A DNA stretch of 64,000 nt, from contig CM049314.1 of assembly GCA_026874595.1 (NCBI GenBank), positions 68,508,300 to 68,572,299 on the forward strand. The letters are read 5' to 3'. Source of the DNA: Sipunculus nudus. Lineage: Eukaryota > Annelida > Sipuncula > Golfingiida > Sipunculidae. The translations under genes were made by a program, and so were the position numbers. The notes under the pieces are model-generated. The model searched no databases. It saw nothing but the letters and a program-made list of their open reading frames with translations, and was not told the DNA's origin. Below, piece by piece: positions 26,770 through 39,700 of the stretch (positions within the stretch are counted from its first letter, which is position 1; each line of letters begins with the position of its first letter).

Positions 26770-29559
26770 CTTTATTAATCATCAGACACACTTTTCAGAC
26801 AGATCCATGAGGCCAGTTCTATATCTAATTGTTTAATCACTCATAGACAAAACACAGGTTTTCTGCCAGGGCTTGCCAAGTGCACTGTGGTTTTGGTACA
26901 CACGTGTTGTGAATCAGCCCTTTCCTCCAAACCATCCGCTGTAAACCCGAATGCACTGCAACAGTTTCTGAATCATAACCAAGAAAAATGTTGTAACAAT
27001 GAAAGGCCTTTCCTGAACTGGGAAACCACAGATGCAGGTCCTGTTGCCTGATACTATTCTCTCTCCTTATCTTTACTTATCTGATTCATATACATGTATA
27101 TTCTATTGTTATCTCATACTTTGGTTTTATCTTTGTGATAAATATATATTGTTAAAGTTTACCAACAATAGCTTTATAAAAAATTCAATAATATAATTTA
27201 TTCCCCTTCAGTCTAGCACTGTTCCATTAAGGGATGCATTCCAAATGAAGTTTGGAATTCTCATCATAAGCTGGCCAATTACAAATCAATAGCTTTTACC
27301 GGTATATGGTTTTCATTGTGCATATTAATAATATGACTTCATTAATCATAACTAGGACTAAAATGTAATAAGAAAAACAGATGATAGCCTAAAAATCATT
27401 TATTTAACAATGTTTCCATAATACTTCATGCGGTATATACTTTTGATTTATGTCTTAATTAGCCCAGCGTTTATTCCTTCATACAGTTCATGTTAGGGAG
27501 CAATCTTACATTCTATAAAAATTTCAATTTTGTAAAAGGGGAGGCAGTGGTTTTATCAAGTCCATGTCATCTGAGTCTGTGTGCAAGTCCGAGTCCAGTC
27601 AAGTTGGAGTCCTTGAGGTTTGAGTTCAAGTCCAGCTTCTCCCATTCTGATTCCAATAAAAATCTTTGATTTAATAGACATTTTAAATGGACACTTGAGA
27701 TTACCATATGTGTTTTAATGTTAGTTTATAAAGGCTTTTTAATTACATCTATCTCAGGATGACAACCATAAGTTTGGTTGAGAGTTTGTTGTAGGCATTT
27801 TTTGTATTGCGTTGGTAATTTGTGCACATATAAGTCTTAATAGTCTGTGACATAACATTTTCCTACTGGACTCGAGACAGACTCGTCTGATTTCTTGAGT
27901 CCTTTAACCATCGAGTCCAAGTCTGCACTCCAGTCCTACATCACTGAATGGATGCCATGGAGTGGAAAAGACTATTATATTTATTTCTTCATAAGAGAAT
28001 TCATAAGTGACTCATGGTGGAAAACACAAGAGTACAAAAAAATTTGCCCAAGCTATCACTGTTTCACAAACATCAAAGGTTACAGGTAGTTCACTCTTAT
28101 GGGTGAATCTAACTACATTTTTAAGATTCTATGAATTGTAGTAATATACCTGAATTTATCTGATATGAGGAGACTGCCACCCCATACCCCTACCGGGATA
28201 CTATTATGTGGATATAATATGTAATTGGATTAGCTTTACTGTTAACACCACAACAAATTCATTGGCTGCATGTGATATACAGACATAGAGTGGTACATGG
28301 ATAAAATGTTTGATTCTTAAGTTTTAAAAAAATCAGCTCTTGATGTTATTGTTACAATGAAGGCAGAAAATGGAACTTGGTGATTGGTCAATACATCCTT
28401 TACGCATAATTTATGATGGTTAATTAGAAACCATGGTAACAGAGTCATTGCTTGTGACTTTGAAATGTTTTGACAGGTATATGGCAAATTTCAATACAAC
28501 TTGCTCAGATGACAATCAGAATATGAGCTTGCATGCCTACTTCATTTCAATATATTGATCTCTGATATCAAGCTAATTCTAGTGCAATGTGACCCAAATT
28601 GCTGACAAAATTATCAGGAGCCAACAGCCATATAAATGTCCAAAGCTGTAATAAAAGTCACTCTATGCTTTGGTAGAGGAGTGCTAGTGTCATTGTGGGG
28701 TGATAAAATACTTCCCTCTATATACAGTAATGCCAGGGCAGATAACACGGCCACCTCTGCCAGTAGTATTCTGTTGCTGACACACTTATAACGCTCCCCA
28801 ACTGAAGTCAGAGGAATCAAACTACAGTGGTTTAGTATCAGGTTGTCAACATAGAACCAGCTTGTTTTACATGTCAGTTTAGGCTTCAATGGGTAGAAAT
28901 AGGCATAAAACTTTGAGAGTATGAACAGTGCATATATTGTTTATGTGAATAAGTAATACCAAATTGAAGAAAATACAAAAAAAGAAAATACATAAAAAAC
29001 AGACAATTATAAAAAAAAAAACTTTAAAAGTGTCTAGTCTCCTGTGCCCCTCTACTAAATGTATTAATGTAATATTATAGTCCTTGGTTATCTATGTTAT
29101 CCACTGTACCTTTGCTCCCTATTACCCATGTTCTGCAGAAATGTGGCTGATACTATTAAGATTACAAATAATATGTGATATATCATATATGTGATGAAGA
29201 AAGTGATAGGCAGAATGGCAAAAAAATGGCAAACCATATGTGAGTAATATTATATGGATGGATGATATAGTGATGCAACAAATATACCCTATTTTGTGTA
29301 CATATAAGTGTTGCATTTATGCAACAATTATACCAAAATGTTTTAATGGGGAATACAAGACAAGGGAATTTAAAGGTACTGGGGAACATAGGCAATAGGG
29401 ATACTCGAGACTGAAGAACAGCTGCCTAATTTGGCATCATGGTTTTAGCAGCTGTGGCTTTTATTCTTTCATAAATGACAACTTGGCATCTCTCTCTGTC
29501 TTTCACTCTCAGGAGAATATTACAAATTGCGGACCTTCACATCCAATTCCACAATTATA
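26770..29559. other. No gene seen
   Basis: AT-rich intron. 27565-27660 and 27868-27945 are rich in GAGTCC/AAGTCC motifs and may be ends of an old element. The 91-codon minus-strand ORF at 28614-28889 is unrecognised. Confidence 0.45.
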
Positions 29560-29990
29560 CTCTAATCTGTGACATATGACAGCTGTTTAACATGGATTGA
29601 GTTGTCACTGAAGGAAGCCTGCAGAGCACAGCATCCAGTACTGTCAGTCAGAGTCCCCGCCTGACTGCTGCAGCAGATCAAGCTGGCAACTGGATATGAA
29701 ACACCCATTAAGGGAGCAGTCTTCAAAGGACAAGATCGTCTCCGCAGCGCCAGCGAGGTCCTCACGGAGCTTCATGTTAACTTCGCTAACTTCAGTAACT
29801 TTGTTACTGTGATCTTAATTGCATGGAGGGCCGCTGCTGGCTGACCTAATAAAGACAAGGGGCGGGCAGTCCTGTCACAGAAACCAAGGTATTACAGACA
29901 GGGGGCTACAGCATGATAAACAGCACTGAGACAAAGCGACGCATGTGACGTTAAGCTGAACTTGTAGAGTCTGAGAAGGCTCTTGGTAAT
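29560..29990. other. GC-richer intronic island, possible conserved non-coding element
   Basis: High-complexity sequence (for example GACAAGATCGTCTCCGCAGC, CTTAATTGCATGGAGGGCCG, ACAAGGGGCGGGCAG) within AT-rich intron, without a convincing ORF or repeat structure. It could be an enhancer; the call rests on composition only. Confidence 0.3.
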
Positions 29991-30149
29991 TTACCTGAAA
30001 TAGACACTTTTTGTATTACTCTGAGATGTCCTGTCCCTACGGACACCATAGCAATTTTCCGTTAAGTGGACAACTTGGATAAGAGACAAATGCAAATTGT
30101 TTTTCCCAAGCTCTTCCTATTTCAGAGACAAACTACAAGACATTTTCAA

Positions 30150-30520
30150 TCAGGATTACTGCCTCTACAGGAGGGTATGCGTTCATCCTCATTTGTGTGC
30201 ATGTGTGTGTGTGAGGTTGTTTACAATATAACTCAAGCAATCACACATGGAATCTGATGAACTTTTCAGGGTATATTAGAAATGGGCCATTGAAGAATCA
30301 ATTAGATTTTGGTGTGGATCAGGCACATGCTTCAGATTCAGGAATTTCATCAAGGAATATTCACAAATGTGCAGTGACTTATAGGGACAGATGGACCTGG
30401 GAATATTGGTTGAATAAGTGAATGCAAACACAATTTTTAAAGCTTAGCACAATAGGGACCCCTACATGGGGGAGGTTGCTTGCATTCCTTAGAATGCACC
30501 TTTCTTATAGCTCCTAATAC
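30150..30520 (+). repeat. Dispersed repeat (TTCAGGGCAT family), copy 2
   Basis: Shares ATATAACTCAAGCAATCACA, TGAACTTTTCAGGGTATATT, AATTAGATTTTGGTGTGGAT and GCTTGCATTCCTTAGAATGC with the third copy. Confidence 0.7.
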
Positions 30521-32619
30521 AATTTAACTTTCTAAATAAATCTTAAAGTAGCCAGTCCAAAACATTTTCCAAAAGAACAGTATGGCTTCAAAAATGTTTT
30601 CTTTTTACTCTTAGGGCCACAGTAAGCTAATGATCAAAGAGATAATCTTTCTCTACCATTTATTATGATTGTAATATAAAAGATATAATAAATGGAGTAT
30701 TAAACAAATTATAATTATAAATTTCAAGTTTCAATTATAAATTTCTTGGAAGAAACATATGACAAATACAGCTTTTAACAAACTTAGGTATAACCAAATC
30801 AGGGTTGATTGGCATTCCTCTTGGAAGAAAGGTATTTGTTCCCTTTCCAGAGAAGTCAGGTAAATTTCTGGGAAGTTTCTGGAAAGAAAATAATTTTAGC
30901 TAAGAATCTTTTAAAATTTTGAATAAACTTTAAATTTAAATTAGTAACTGGAACCTTGTTCATTCCTTAATATTCGTCCAATCTAGTACTAAAAGAGGAA
31001 ATAGAAATAGTTAATTAGTTTAAGAATTAAGAATTAATCACCAGGCTGGCTGGACCCTACCTGAGCTCAGGGTGTTATATAAATGAGATCCTATATTAAC
31101 AAGATATCTGACAACTTTACAAACTAACAAATATGACAGCCATAAAGTTAAAAAAAACCTATATTCAAGACTTTGACCATTTCCACCTGTTCTTTTTTTA
31201 ATGATTTTTTAGGTCATTTATATCTCGTCATAAGAGGCAGCATATCAAAATGGAATTCGTTAGTGTATACGATTGAGGCTTTTCAAGTAGCAGAGCACTG
31301 CGGTAACTTCACACATCTAGGTGGTACAAAGTCATTACTCCACATAAATTATTGAAACAAGTACCTTGGATGACTGATACAATGTTATGTACTCCACATG
31401 CAAGCTATGTTTACCATTATTAATCCCCCGAACTCAGACAAACATTTATCTTTGCACTTTTTATAATATTCAAATATGTGCGGTATGGGAACTACAAACA
31501 AGAATAGATGTAACCAGATAATTAATGCTGTTGTGTCATTACTTGACTCTTTTTGACACCTTCGCTGCTTTTATGTCACTGATAAGAGGTCTCTAATGTT
31601 ATCTCTTTCTAGATAACGCCAGCCTATTTATCTTAGAATTTCATAAAACCTACCAGGGGCATTAAGTACTCGGCAATCCATTACAGACCATTATCTTAGT
31701 GCTGCAGAAACTATTGTCAAATATTTGTTCCAGTGTTTTACATGGTTTCTAGGGTCAAGGGTAGTTAGGACAGGGTTTTCCATGGGATGAACTCACCTAC
31801 TGGATACACTGGCGTAGTTTTTGACAGATGGTGCTGCAGCAGACCTTTTGCAAAATTTATTTGCTAAACATGGTATAATTCCTTAGAATGTAAGGAGATC
31901 ATTTGAAAAAATTACCCCCCTTAGGACACACTAATAATAGCCACTGTTCTTGACACTTCATAAAATAAAATGGTCATTTAATAAACACAAAAATAACACT
32001 CATCCACTTTGGAATAATTCTGTAGATATGGCAAAAGTGCCTTTACTTCAAACTTCATGGCATTTTTAACATTTTCAAATAAAATATTTGATTTTCATTT
32101 CTTACAAAAAAATAAGTTAAAAGGTACCACTTTGCAAACTTATATTCAAGCTTTTTGTGTCCAATATGCTCACTGATCCTGCCACTGGAAAATACAGTTT
32201 AATCATATTTGTTGATGATTGAAAAGTCTTTGGACGTCTTCTGGCCATGGAGGCAAAATACATACGACATGATCTAAAAGTGAATGGTTGTGGTTTACAG
32301 CCATTTGCAAGGTTTACAACATGGAATAAATAGGTGTTGCACAAACTAACAATAGCACTTGACTTTTTTATGATTTACAATATACATAAAACCACAAAAC
32401 AGCATTTTTCACCTTGATGTGACAAACATTAATGTTACTATAACAACTGCATCTGATACCTGATGATGTGTTATCCTGTCTCAAGGGTTTATGTTATACA
32501 GAAGATGGTTACAAATAAACATATATACACCTTGAAGGCACTGAGATTTTTAATGGGGAGTGAGTTACATTCCTTACTCCAGGGCTCCAAAAGAGAAAAT
32601 CTCCTGATTTTTGCCTCAA
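30521..32619. other. No gene seen
   Basis: AT-rich intron between two copies of the TTCAGGGCAT repeat family; nothing recognised. Confidence 0.5.
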
Positions 32620-33010
32620 CCAGGAAGGTATGAGACCATTCCTGTGGATGTGTTTGTGATTGTACACAACATAACTCACACATTCATGAATTTAACCTCA
32701 TGAAATTTTCAGGGCATTTCAGGAATTGGCCAATGAAGAAACAATTAGATTGTGGTGTGGATCTGCCTCATGATCTGGGTCCAGGAAGACTTACAGGAAT
32801 ATGAACAAATGAAGAATATCTTGAAATGCAAGAATGATCCTAGGAATATGAGATCAATAGGTGAATACAAAGATGGGTGGAAGGAACTTCTGCACGGATG
32901 AACCTAGGAGAATGGGCCGAGTAAGAGAATACAAACATGTTTTTTTACCATCCCACATTAAGGACCAGCCACATGACAGAGGCTTGCATTCCTTAGAATG
33001 CAGATTTCTA
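32620..33010 (+). repeat. Dispersed repeat (TTCAGGGCAT family), copy 3
   Basis: Contains CACAACATAACTCACACATT, TGAAATTTTCAGGGCATTTC, CAATTAGATTGTGGTGTGGA, GGGTCCAGGAA and the shared end GCTTGCATTCCTTAGAATGC. The family has the look of repeats known across many marine invertebrates (recalled, not searched). Confidence 0.7.
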
Positions 33011-34889
33011 GTTTCAAATATTGTCCTATTACCCAATTTACACCGCCTACATTTTCAGTTAATACACACAGCTGTCCTGCCAAACAGTGTTTCAAATTCA
33101 AACAGGATACATACAGGTATAAATGTAACTTTGTGAAAATAAACTTCAATTTCAGTGGAGCATATGGATCATACTTCTTGTGTTTAAGTGTATAATATAA
33201 ACTAATAAAGACTATCTCAAACATTACTATCTGTTCAACATTAAAGATCAAGTCTGAATTTCAATCAACTTATTCTGCAATAAGAATCAGGTTGTTTTAA
33301 AAAAAGGACCAATAAAACTTAAACACTGCTGATATTTTAAAGTTTTCCTGGCCAATCTGGACATTTTAATACAATAAGATCAACAAGCAACATAATTCAG
33401 TGAAATTAGAGCTGCCTCAGGCATGAGACAAACTTATTTTTCAGGCCCTGTTAAGATCAAAGATGGTTACAGGTGCGAGAGACCTGGTTGTATGACAATT
33501 TTCCACAGATACGATCTATGTGTTCCTCTCACATTATATTCCATACTCCTCTGGAATCTTTGATGTTCTCGCCAAATGTCACAAGGTGTTGAAGGTACAC
33601 CTGTCTAGTTATTGTGCCATTATAAAGCCCAAGCCACTGACATGTCATATATAAAAAAAACTATCATATTTATTGGCACATGCATGCAACTGCTGGGAAA
33701 ATGTAAAAAAAAATATGTTTCTTATTCATGAATCCATCTGCATTCAAAATAATAAATTCAGCATTTATTGCAGTTTCACTCACCTCTGATATGTCTATCA
33801 AGACCACAACATAACATAATAACATAATCAATACTGTCAACAATTGATTTGAAGTTTATAAATTTAGCAGATCATGAATGTTAATCACTTAATGTCATGT
33901 TATAACTAACTTAACTTAGAAGTCTATCGTATTACCATACTTTACAATATCAATGTAATAATTGAATATATTCTGAAGGACACAATGTTAAGTGTTAAAT
34001 TTACACTATACATTATTGATAAAGCTGGCACTTAGGTAATTTTAACATGAGACATCCGGGTTTTAGTGTGTACTCAAAATCACAGCCCCCATGAGCAGTT
34101 TCACAAAAGTGGGAGAATTAAACCTTTCATGGTTCGACAAGGTTGCAGGGATATGACAAGAATTTAATGCACTCAAGGAATAGCGTCAGGTGAAAATCTA
34201 TCTGTGCAAAGAGTTTTTGGTGAAAAAGGTAGCTGCAATGTTTAAAGTTGAACAACTCTTTTTAATTATGACCATACACAAATCCTCATACTATAGTAAG
34301 ATAACCTTTCATTTCATTGTGATTATATTATAGATTTTTCTACTCTTGGAATTACAATACTGTATCACACATTCTTCCATGAGGTACATGTACACATGGG
34401 ATCAATTAAATAATTTCCACTCACAAAAACACCAATTAAGTGGGTGGTTACATTAATTTCAGAGAACTATTTGTTCAGGACTAGATCATGCACTCCCATC
34501 AAAGGAAATCAAAGGTTATCTGTATCCAAAAACAACTATGACCAACACAATCATAATTCAGTATTACAATCATCAATAATGATGTCATGTCACACTATAT
34601 AACATATATCAATGGCTCCAAGAGGAAAAACAAATGGTTATATATTAGTTAATCCATAAAATATCTATTAAAATGTCACAAAGTACAATTATTTAAAGAG
34701 AAATTATAGCATGGATATTTTTTAGTTCAACCACAAAAAGGGAGAGTAAATATATAGTCCTGACAGCTACTGTAAATAAATCTATTACAACAGTACATAT
34801 ATTTTCTGTCGTAACATCATAATAACTGAAAATGTCCCGTCTCTGGCTTCAGAGCAGCCCAATAATATAATTTGTCTTAAAAATGCTGA
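33011..34889. other. No gene seen
   Basis: AT-rich intron; the short overlapping ORFs at 33.0-33.25 kb on both strands look accidental. Confidence 0.5.
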
Positions 34890-35235
34890 GTTCAACAAAT
34901 TTGATTGATTATTCCATGGCAGATCCATGTGTGCTTTTTCCTTTCGAATAATGTTTTCATTGTAATTACGATGATGCATTCGAAACCACGAGGAGCCTAT
35001 TAATCAACATAGAACTACCTCACAGATTCAAAAAAGCTGACTCGCTTAATCTGTCAGCATAAATAGGGCATAAATGCGGAGCTCCCTCCGTTTTTCACCA
35101 ATCAGACTCTTTGTTACTCATGCTATAATTACCTTAATATCAATCCTTTGTTAGCTATTGGCTACACATGACAAGCTGATCTGGAGTTCGTTGAAAAAGA
35201 CATCTCATTAATATCCAGTAAGGGTGATTAATTAA
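34890..35235. other. High-complexity intronic island with homeodomain- and SOX-like sites
   Basis: Contains GTAATTACGATGATGCAT, CACCAATCAG, CCTTTGTTAGC, CATTAATATCC and GATTAATTAAAT, a mix of TAAT, CCAAT and CTTTGT motifs typical of developmental enhancers. No ORF. Composition-based inference only. Confidence 0.3.
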
Positions 35236-35800
35236 ATCCAGTAATTTTGGTGATTTGATAAATGTTCACCAGGCTTAACTTTTTTCTGTACTGCTAGTTC
35301 ACTCTTATCATTACAGCATTTAGAAGAATGAAGTAATATCTCATCTGTGTCATATCTAATATGCATATAAAATATGACATGCATGGATTCCATTAGATCA
35401 GTTCCACATGAACTGCTTTACTTTCAGAGCTAGATTCTAAGGCCTTTGCAGTATATAATGATAAAAATAATAATTATAACAATAATAAAAATAGTAATAA
35501 TCATACAGTAGCACCTCCAAATTACGGACACTGACCAGACCAGAAATTTTGCCTGCAATAGAGAGGTGACCTTAGTAGGGATCAAGTTTTAGATTTGGGA
35601 CCTAATTTACAGGGACTGTTGGTAGGTGGCAGTAAATAGGAGCGCCCTTAGTACAACGGTGCCTATATGGAGTGGTTACACTTTATTAACAATAATGGTA
35701 ATAATAATAAGTTTCCAGACAGTCAAGTACTGGTAAAGGTCTGTAAAGCTTTAAATTAATATTTAATATTCATTAGGATAAAATTTATATTGAATAAGTT

Positions 35801-36082
35801 AAATCTTTCAAATCTGGATTGGAGTAAGAATCATAGATTTGTAGAGAAAATTTCCAGAAATAAATCTCAAAATTTAATGAAAGATTTGAAAGTTAAATCT
35901 TTCAAATCTGGATTGGAGTAAGAATCATAGATTTGTGGAGAAAATTTCCAGAAATAAATCTCAAAATTTAATGAAAGATTTGAAATTTAAATCTTTCAAA
36001 TCTGAATTGGAGTAGGAATCATAGATTTGTGGAGAAAATTTCCAGAAATAAATCTCATAATTTAATGATAAATAGTTAATGA
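35801..36082. repeat. Three 94-bp tandem units with inverted junctions
   Basis: AAATCTTTCAAATCTG occurs at 35801, 35895 and 35989 (exact 94-bp period). Each junction forms AGATTTGAAAG-6 bp-CTTTCAAATCT, a hairpin with 11-bp arms. Confidence 0.93.
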
Positions 36083-36795
36083 AAATATAATGAGGATAAT
36101 AAAGCTTTCAGTGCAACTTTTTTTCCATTAATTATTTTTTACTTTTTCATGTGTAATTTACTCTACTTTTAAGCATTTGCAACAGTAGTTTCACCCTGGT
36201 CAGTTAATGGTAAAATCCAGATACTGAAAAGGTATTTGACTGAGACACTGATTTTAACACAACACTTTAAATTTTACAGTATATTAAATTCTTCCAATCA
36301 AGCAATCCAGGACCTTTTAACATATTAGGAAAGGGTGGCCGGACAATTAGTATTGAATTACAATGATGGTGACATTGACAATCAAGATCTCTGATCCTAA
36401 CTCTAAAATACACCATTGGAAGCTTGGTCCGGATGTTGTCAAGGCAATAAAGGGCACCTAATAAAACCACATGGAATTATTCCATGCTTTCTGATTATTT
36501 CATTGATTCACCACCCGGCTGCATTGTATTACCATAAACTATCCAAATACAGAGTCAAGCAACCAAATGGCACTATCTGCATTCATAGATTGGTGACCAA
36601 TTTCCCAATTTTTACACCAATTCAACACCAAAAATAATTACAAAATTGTAGGTACCATATATAATTCTAGTATCTTACCAACCATTTATAAGTACCCTTA
36701 CCCTTATAACTCGCCCACCACCACAATTGTATGGTTCATAATTGTATGGTTCATGCAAAATGTTTATTGTTAAGTCCCTATTCTTTTCAGTCAAC

Positions 36796-39700
36796 AAGTG
36801 ACCCATGGGTCATGATGCTCAGCTGACTGGGAAGATATTCGCAAAAGGAAATTTTATCAATAGAATGGTAGTATATACCCATTCAACTGAAGCATCAAAC
36901 AGATTAACCAACAGGCCAAGATTTAGTCTGTATTTATATATCTCAAAAATAGAGAAAAATGTGTAAACTTTTAAAACTAGAATACGGGTAACCGACAAGT
37001 GACTACATGTATCTGCCAAAATCGGATAGTGAGGCATGGATTGAGTGGCAAGGGGAAATAGAGTGAGGTATGTTGCATATTAGCATGGATGTCTGCAGCC
37101 TAAATGTGTATGTAGGTTGTGCCACCTACCACAAATCCAGAAAGCTGTCCAAGTTGTATACACCTGCAAAATTTTAGGCAGAAAAGTCAAACCACTACAT
37201 GTATATGAGCGATTTTTGCCCATGGCAGACAAACAGACAAACACTGTGCAAAAATCTTTGCAGGTAACCCCTCCAGTTTTGTGTATGATAAAGACCTATG
37301 TGAGATCTAAACACATGCACAATTTTGGCCCAATCGGTCAAATGGTTCCTGAGATATGAGCTTGGATGTGTGCAGCGTTAACTAGAATGTAGGTGGCGCC
37401 ACCTGTCATAAAATCAAGAAAGCTGTCCATGATGTATAAACCTGCAAAATTTTAGGCAGTTATGTTGAACCACTACAGAGAAATGAGTGATTTTAGGCCA
37501 CGGCAGACTAACAGACAGACGCTGTGCAAACATTGTTACAGGTGGCGCCACCATTTTTTGTGTATGTTACAGAGCTATCAAAGGGCTACATTTGTATAAA
37601 TTTTATTTCCTGATCGGTCAAACGGTTCCCAAGATATAAGCTTGGATGTCATCAGCGTGAACGTGAACGTAGGTGGCGCCACCTGTCATAAAATCAAGAA
37701 AGGTATCCTGGATGTATACGCATGACGAATTTCAGGTGAATTAGTCAATTCACTGCAGAGATATGAGTGTTTTAACCCAAGGCAGATGAACAGATGGACA
37801 CTGTGCAAACATGGTTACAGGTGGCGCCACCATTTTTTGTGTATGTTATAAAGCAATCCAAGGGCTACATTTGTATCAATTTTATTTCCTGATCAGTCAA
37901 ACGGTTCCTGAGATATGAGGGTTTATGAGTGGAAACAGACCCACAAATGGACACTGGATAGAGAGGAAAGGTCAGAGGTCAACGCAAATTGGTTAGGCAC
38001 CAGTTCACATGTGACCCGATAATAGGTGTAAGTTTGGGAAAAATCGGTCCATTAGTCTCCGAGGAGCTCTCTGGAAATGAACGCCGCCGCGGTGGAGGAA
38101 CTCGGTCAAAAACATAGTATCCGCAAAACTTCGTTTTTGTGGATACAAAAATACAGGTGGCTCCACCAGTCTGCAGAAACTAATAAAAATACTTAATGGT
38201 CAATATCCATGCAAAAAATCATGGTGATCTCTGCATTAGTTGTTCAGATACTTCAGTTTTTGTATCAAATTGTCCATTATTCTGAGGGATACTTCGGAGT
38301 CCTATAGCTTGAAGGATATGGGTAACAGAGACCTAATTTCAAGTTTCCACAGGCACCTTTCATGGGCCTCCTTGCATGACAAGAATGAAGATTCTAGGTC
38401 CAGTTGTTGCGATTTGTACCCTGTTGACAGATAACCACATCTTTAAAGGTCTCAAAAAAAGAAAAAAAATTGGTAAAAATTTGAAAAAAAATAGAGGTGG
38501 CACACCCAGTCTGCAGAAACTGATGGAACAGCTCATGATCAATATGTATGCCGAAAATCATGACCATCAGTGTTGTAGTTATTGAAATACTGCAGTTTTT
38601 GTATCAAATTTTCCATTATTCTGGGGGGGGGGGGGTGTATTTTGGACCCATACAGCTTAAAGAATATGGGTAACAGAGACCTAATTTCAAGTTTCCATGG
38701 AGACTTTTCATGGGTCTCCCTGTGTGTCAAGAATGAAGATTCTTGGTCCAGTTTTTATGATTTGTGCCCTGTTAACAGATGTTCATATCTTTAAAGGTCT
38801 CAAAAATACTGAAAAATTTCGTAAAAAAAAAAGAACAAATACAGGTGGTGCCACCAGTCTGCAGAAACTTATGAAACACTCCATGATCAATATCCATGCA
38901 AACAATTATGGTTATCTCTGCATTAGTTGTTCAGATACTTCAGCTTTTGTATCAAATTTTCCATTATTCTGAGCTGTACTTTGGAGTGCCATAGCTCAAA
39001 GGATATGGGTAACAGAGACAAAATTTCAGGTTTCCATGGAGACTTTTCATGGGTCTCCCTGTGTGTCAAGAACGAAGATTCTAGGTCCAGTCGTTACGAT
39101 TTGTACCCTGTTGACAGATAACTACATCCTTAAAGGTCTCAAAAATGGAGAAAACAATTCGTGAACATTGAAAAATATAGGTGGCGCCACCAGTCTGCAC
39201 AAACTGATGAAACATCTCATGATCAATATGTATGTCGAAAATCATGACCATCAGTGATGTAGTTAATGAGATATTGAAGTTTTTGTATGAAATTTTTGAC
39301 TATTCTGGGGGGTAATTTTGGGCCCCATAGCTCGAAGGATATGGGTAACAGAGACCTAATTTCTGGTTTCCATGGAGACTTTTCATAGGTCTCTCAGTGT
39401 GTCGAAAATGAAGATTCCAGGTCCAGACGTTACGATTTGTGCCACGCTAACAGATGACAGCATCCTCAAAGGTCTCAAAAATAGAGGAAAAAATCGTAAA
39501 AAATCAAACAGTACAGGTGGCGCCACCAGTCTGCAGGAACTGATCGAACATCTCATGATCAATATGTATGCCAAAAATGAAGACCATCAGTGATGTAGTT
39601 ATTGAAATATTGAAGTTTTTGTATGAAATTTTTTACTATTCTGGGGGGTACTTTGGGGCCCCATAGCTCGAAGGATATGGGTAACAGAGACCTAATTTCT

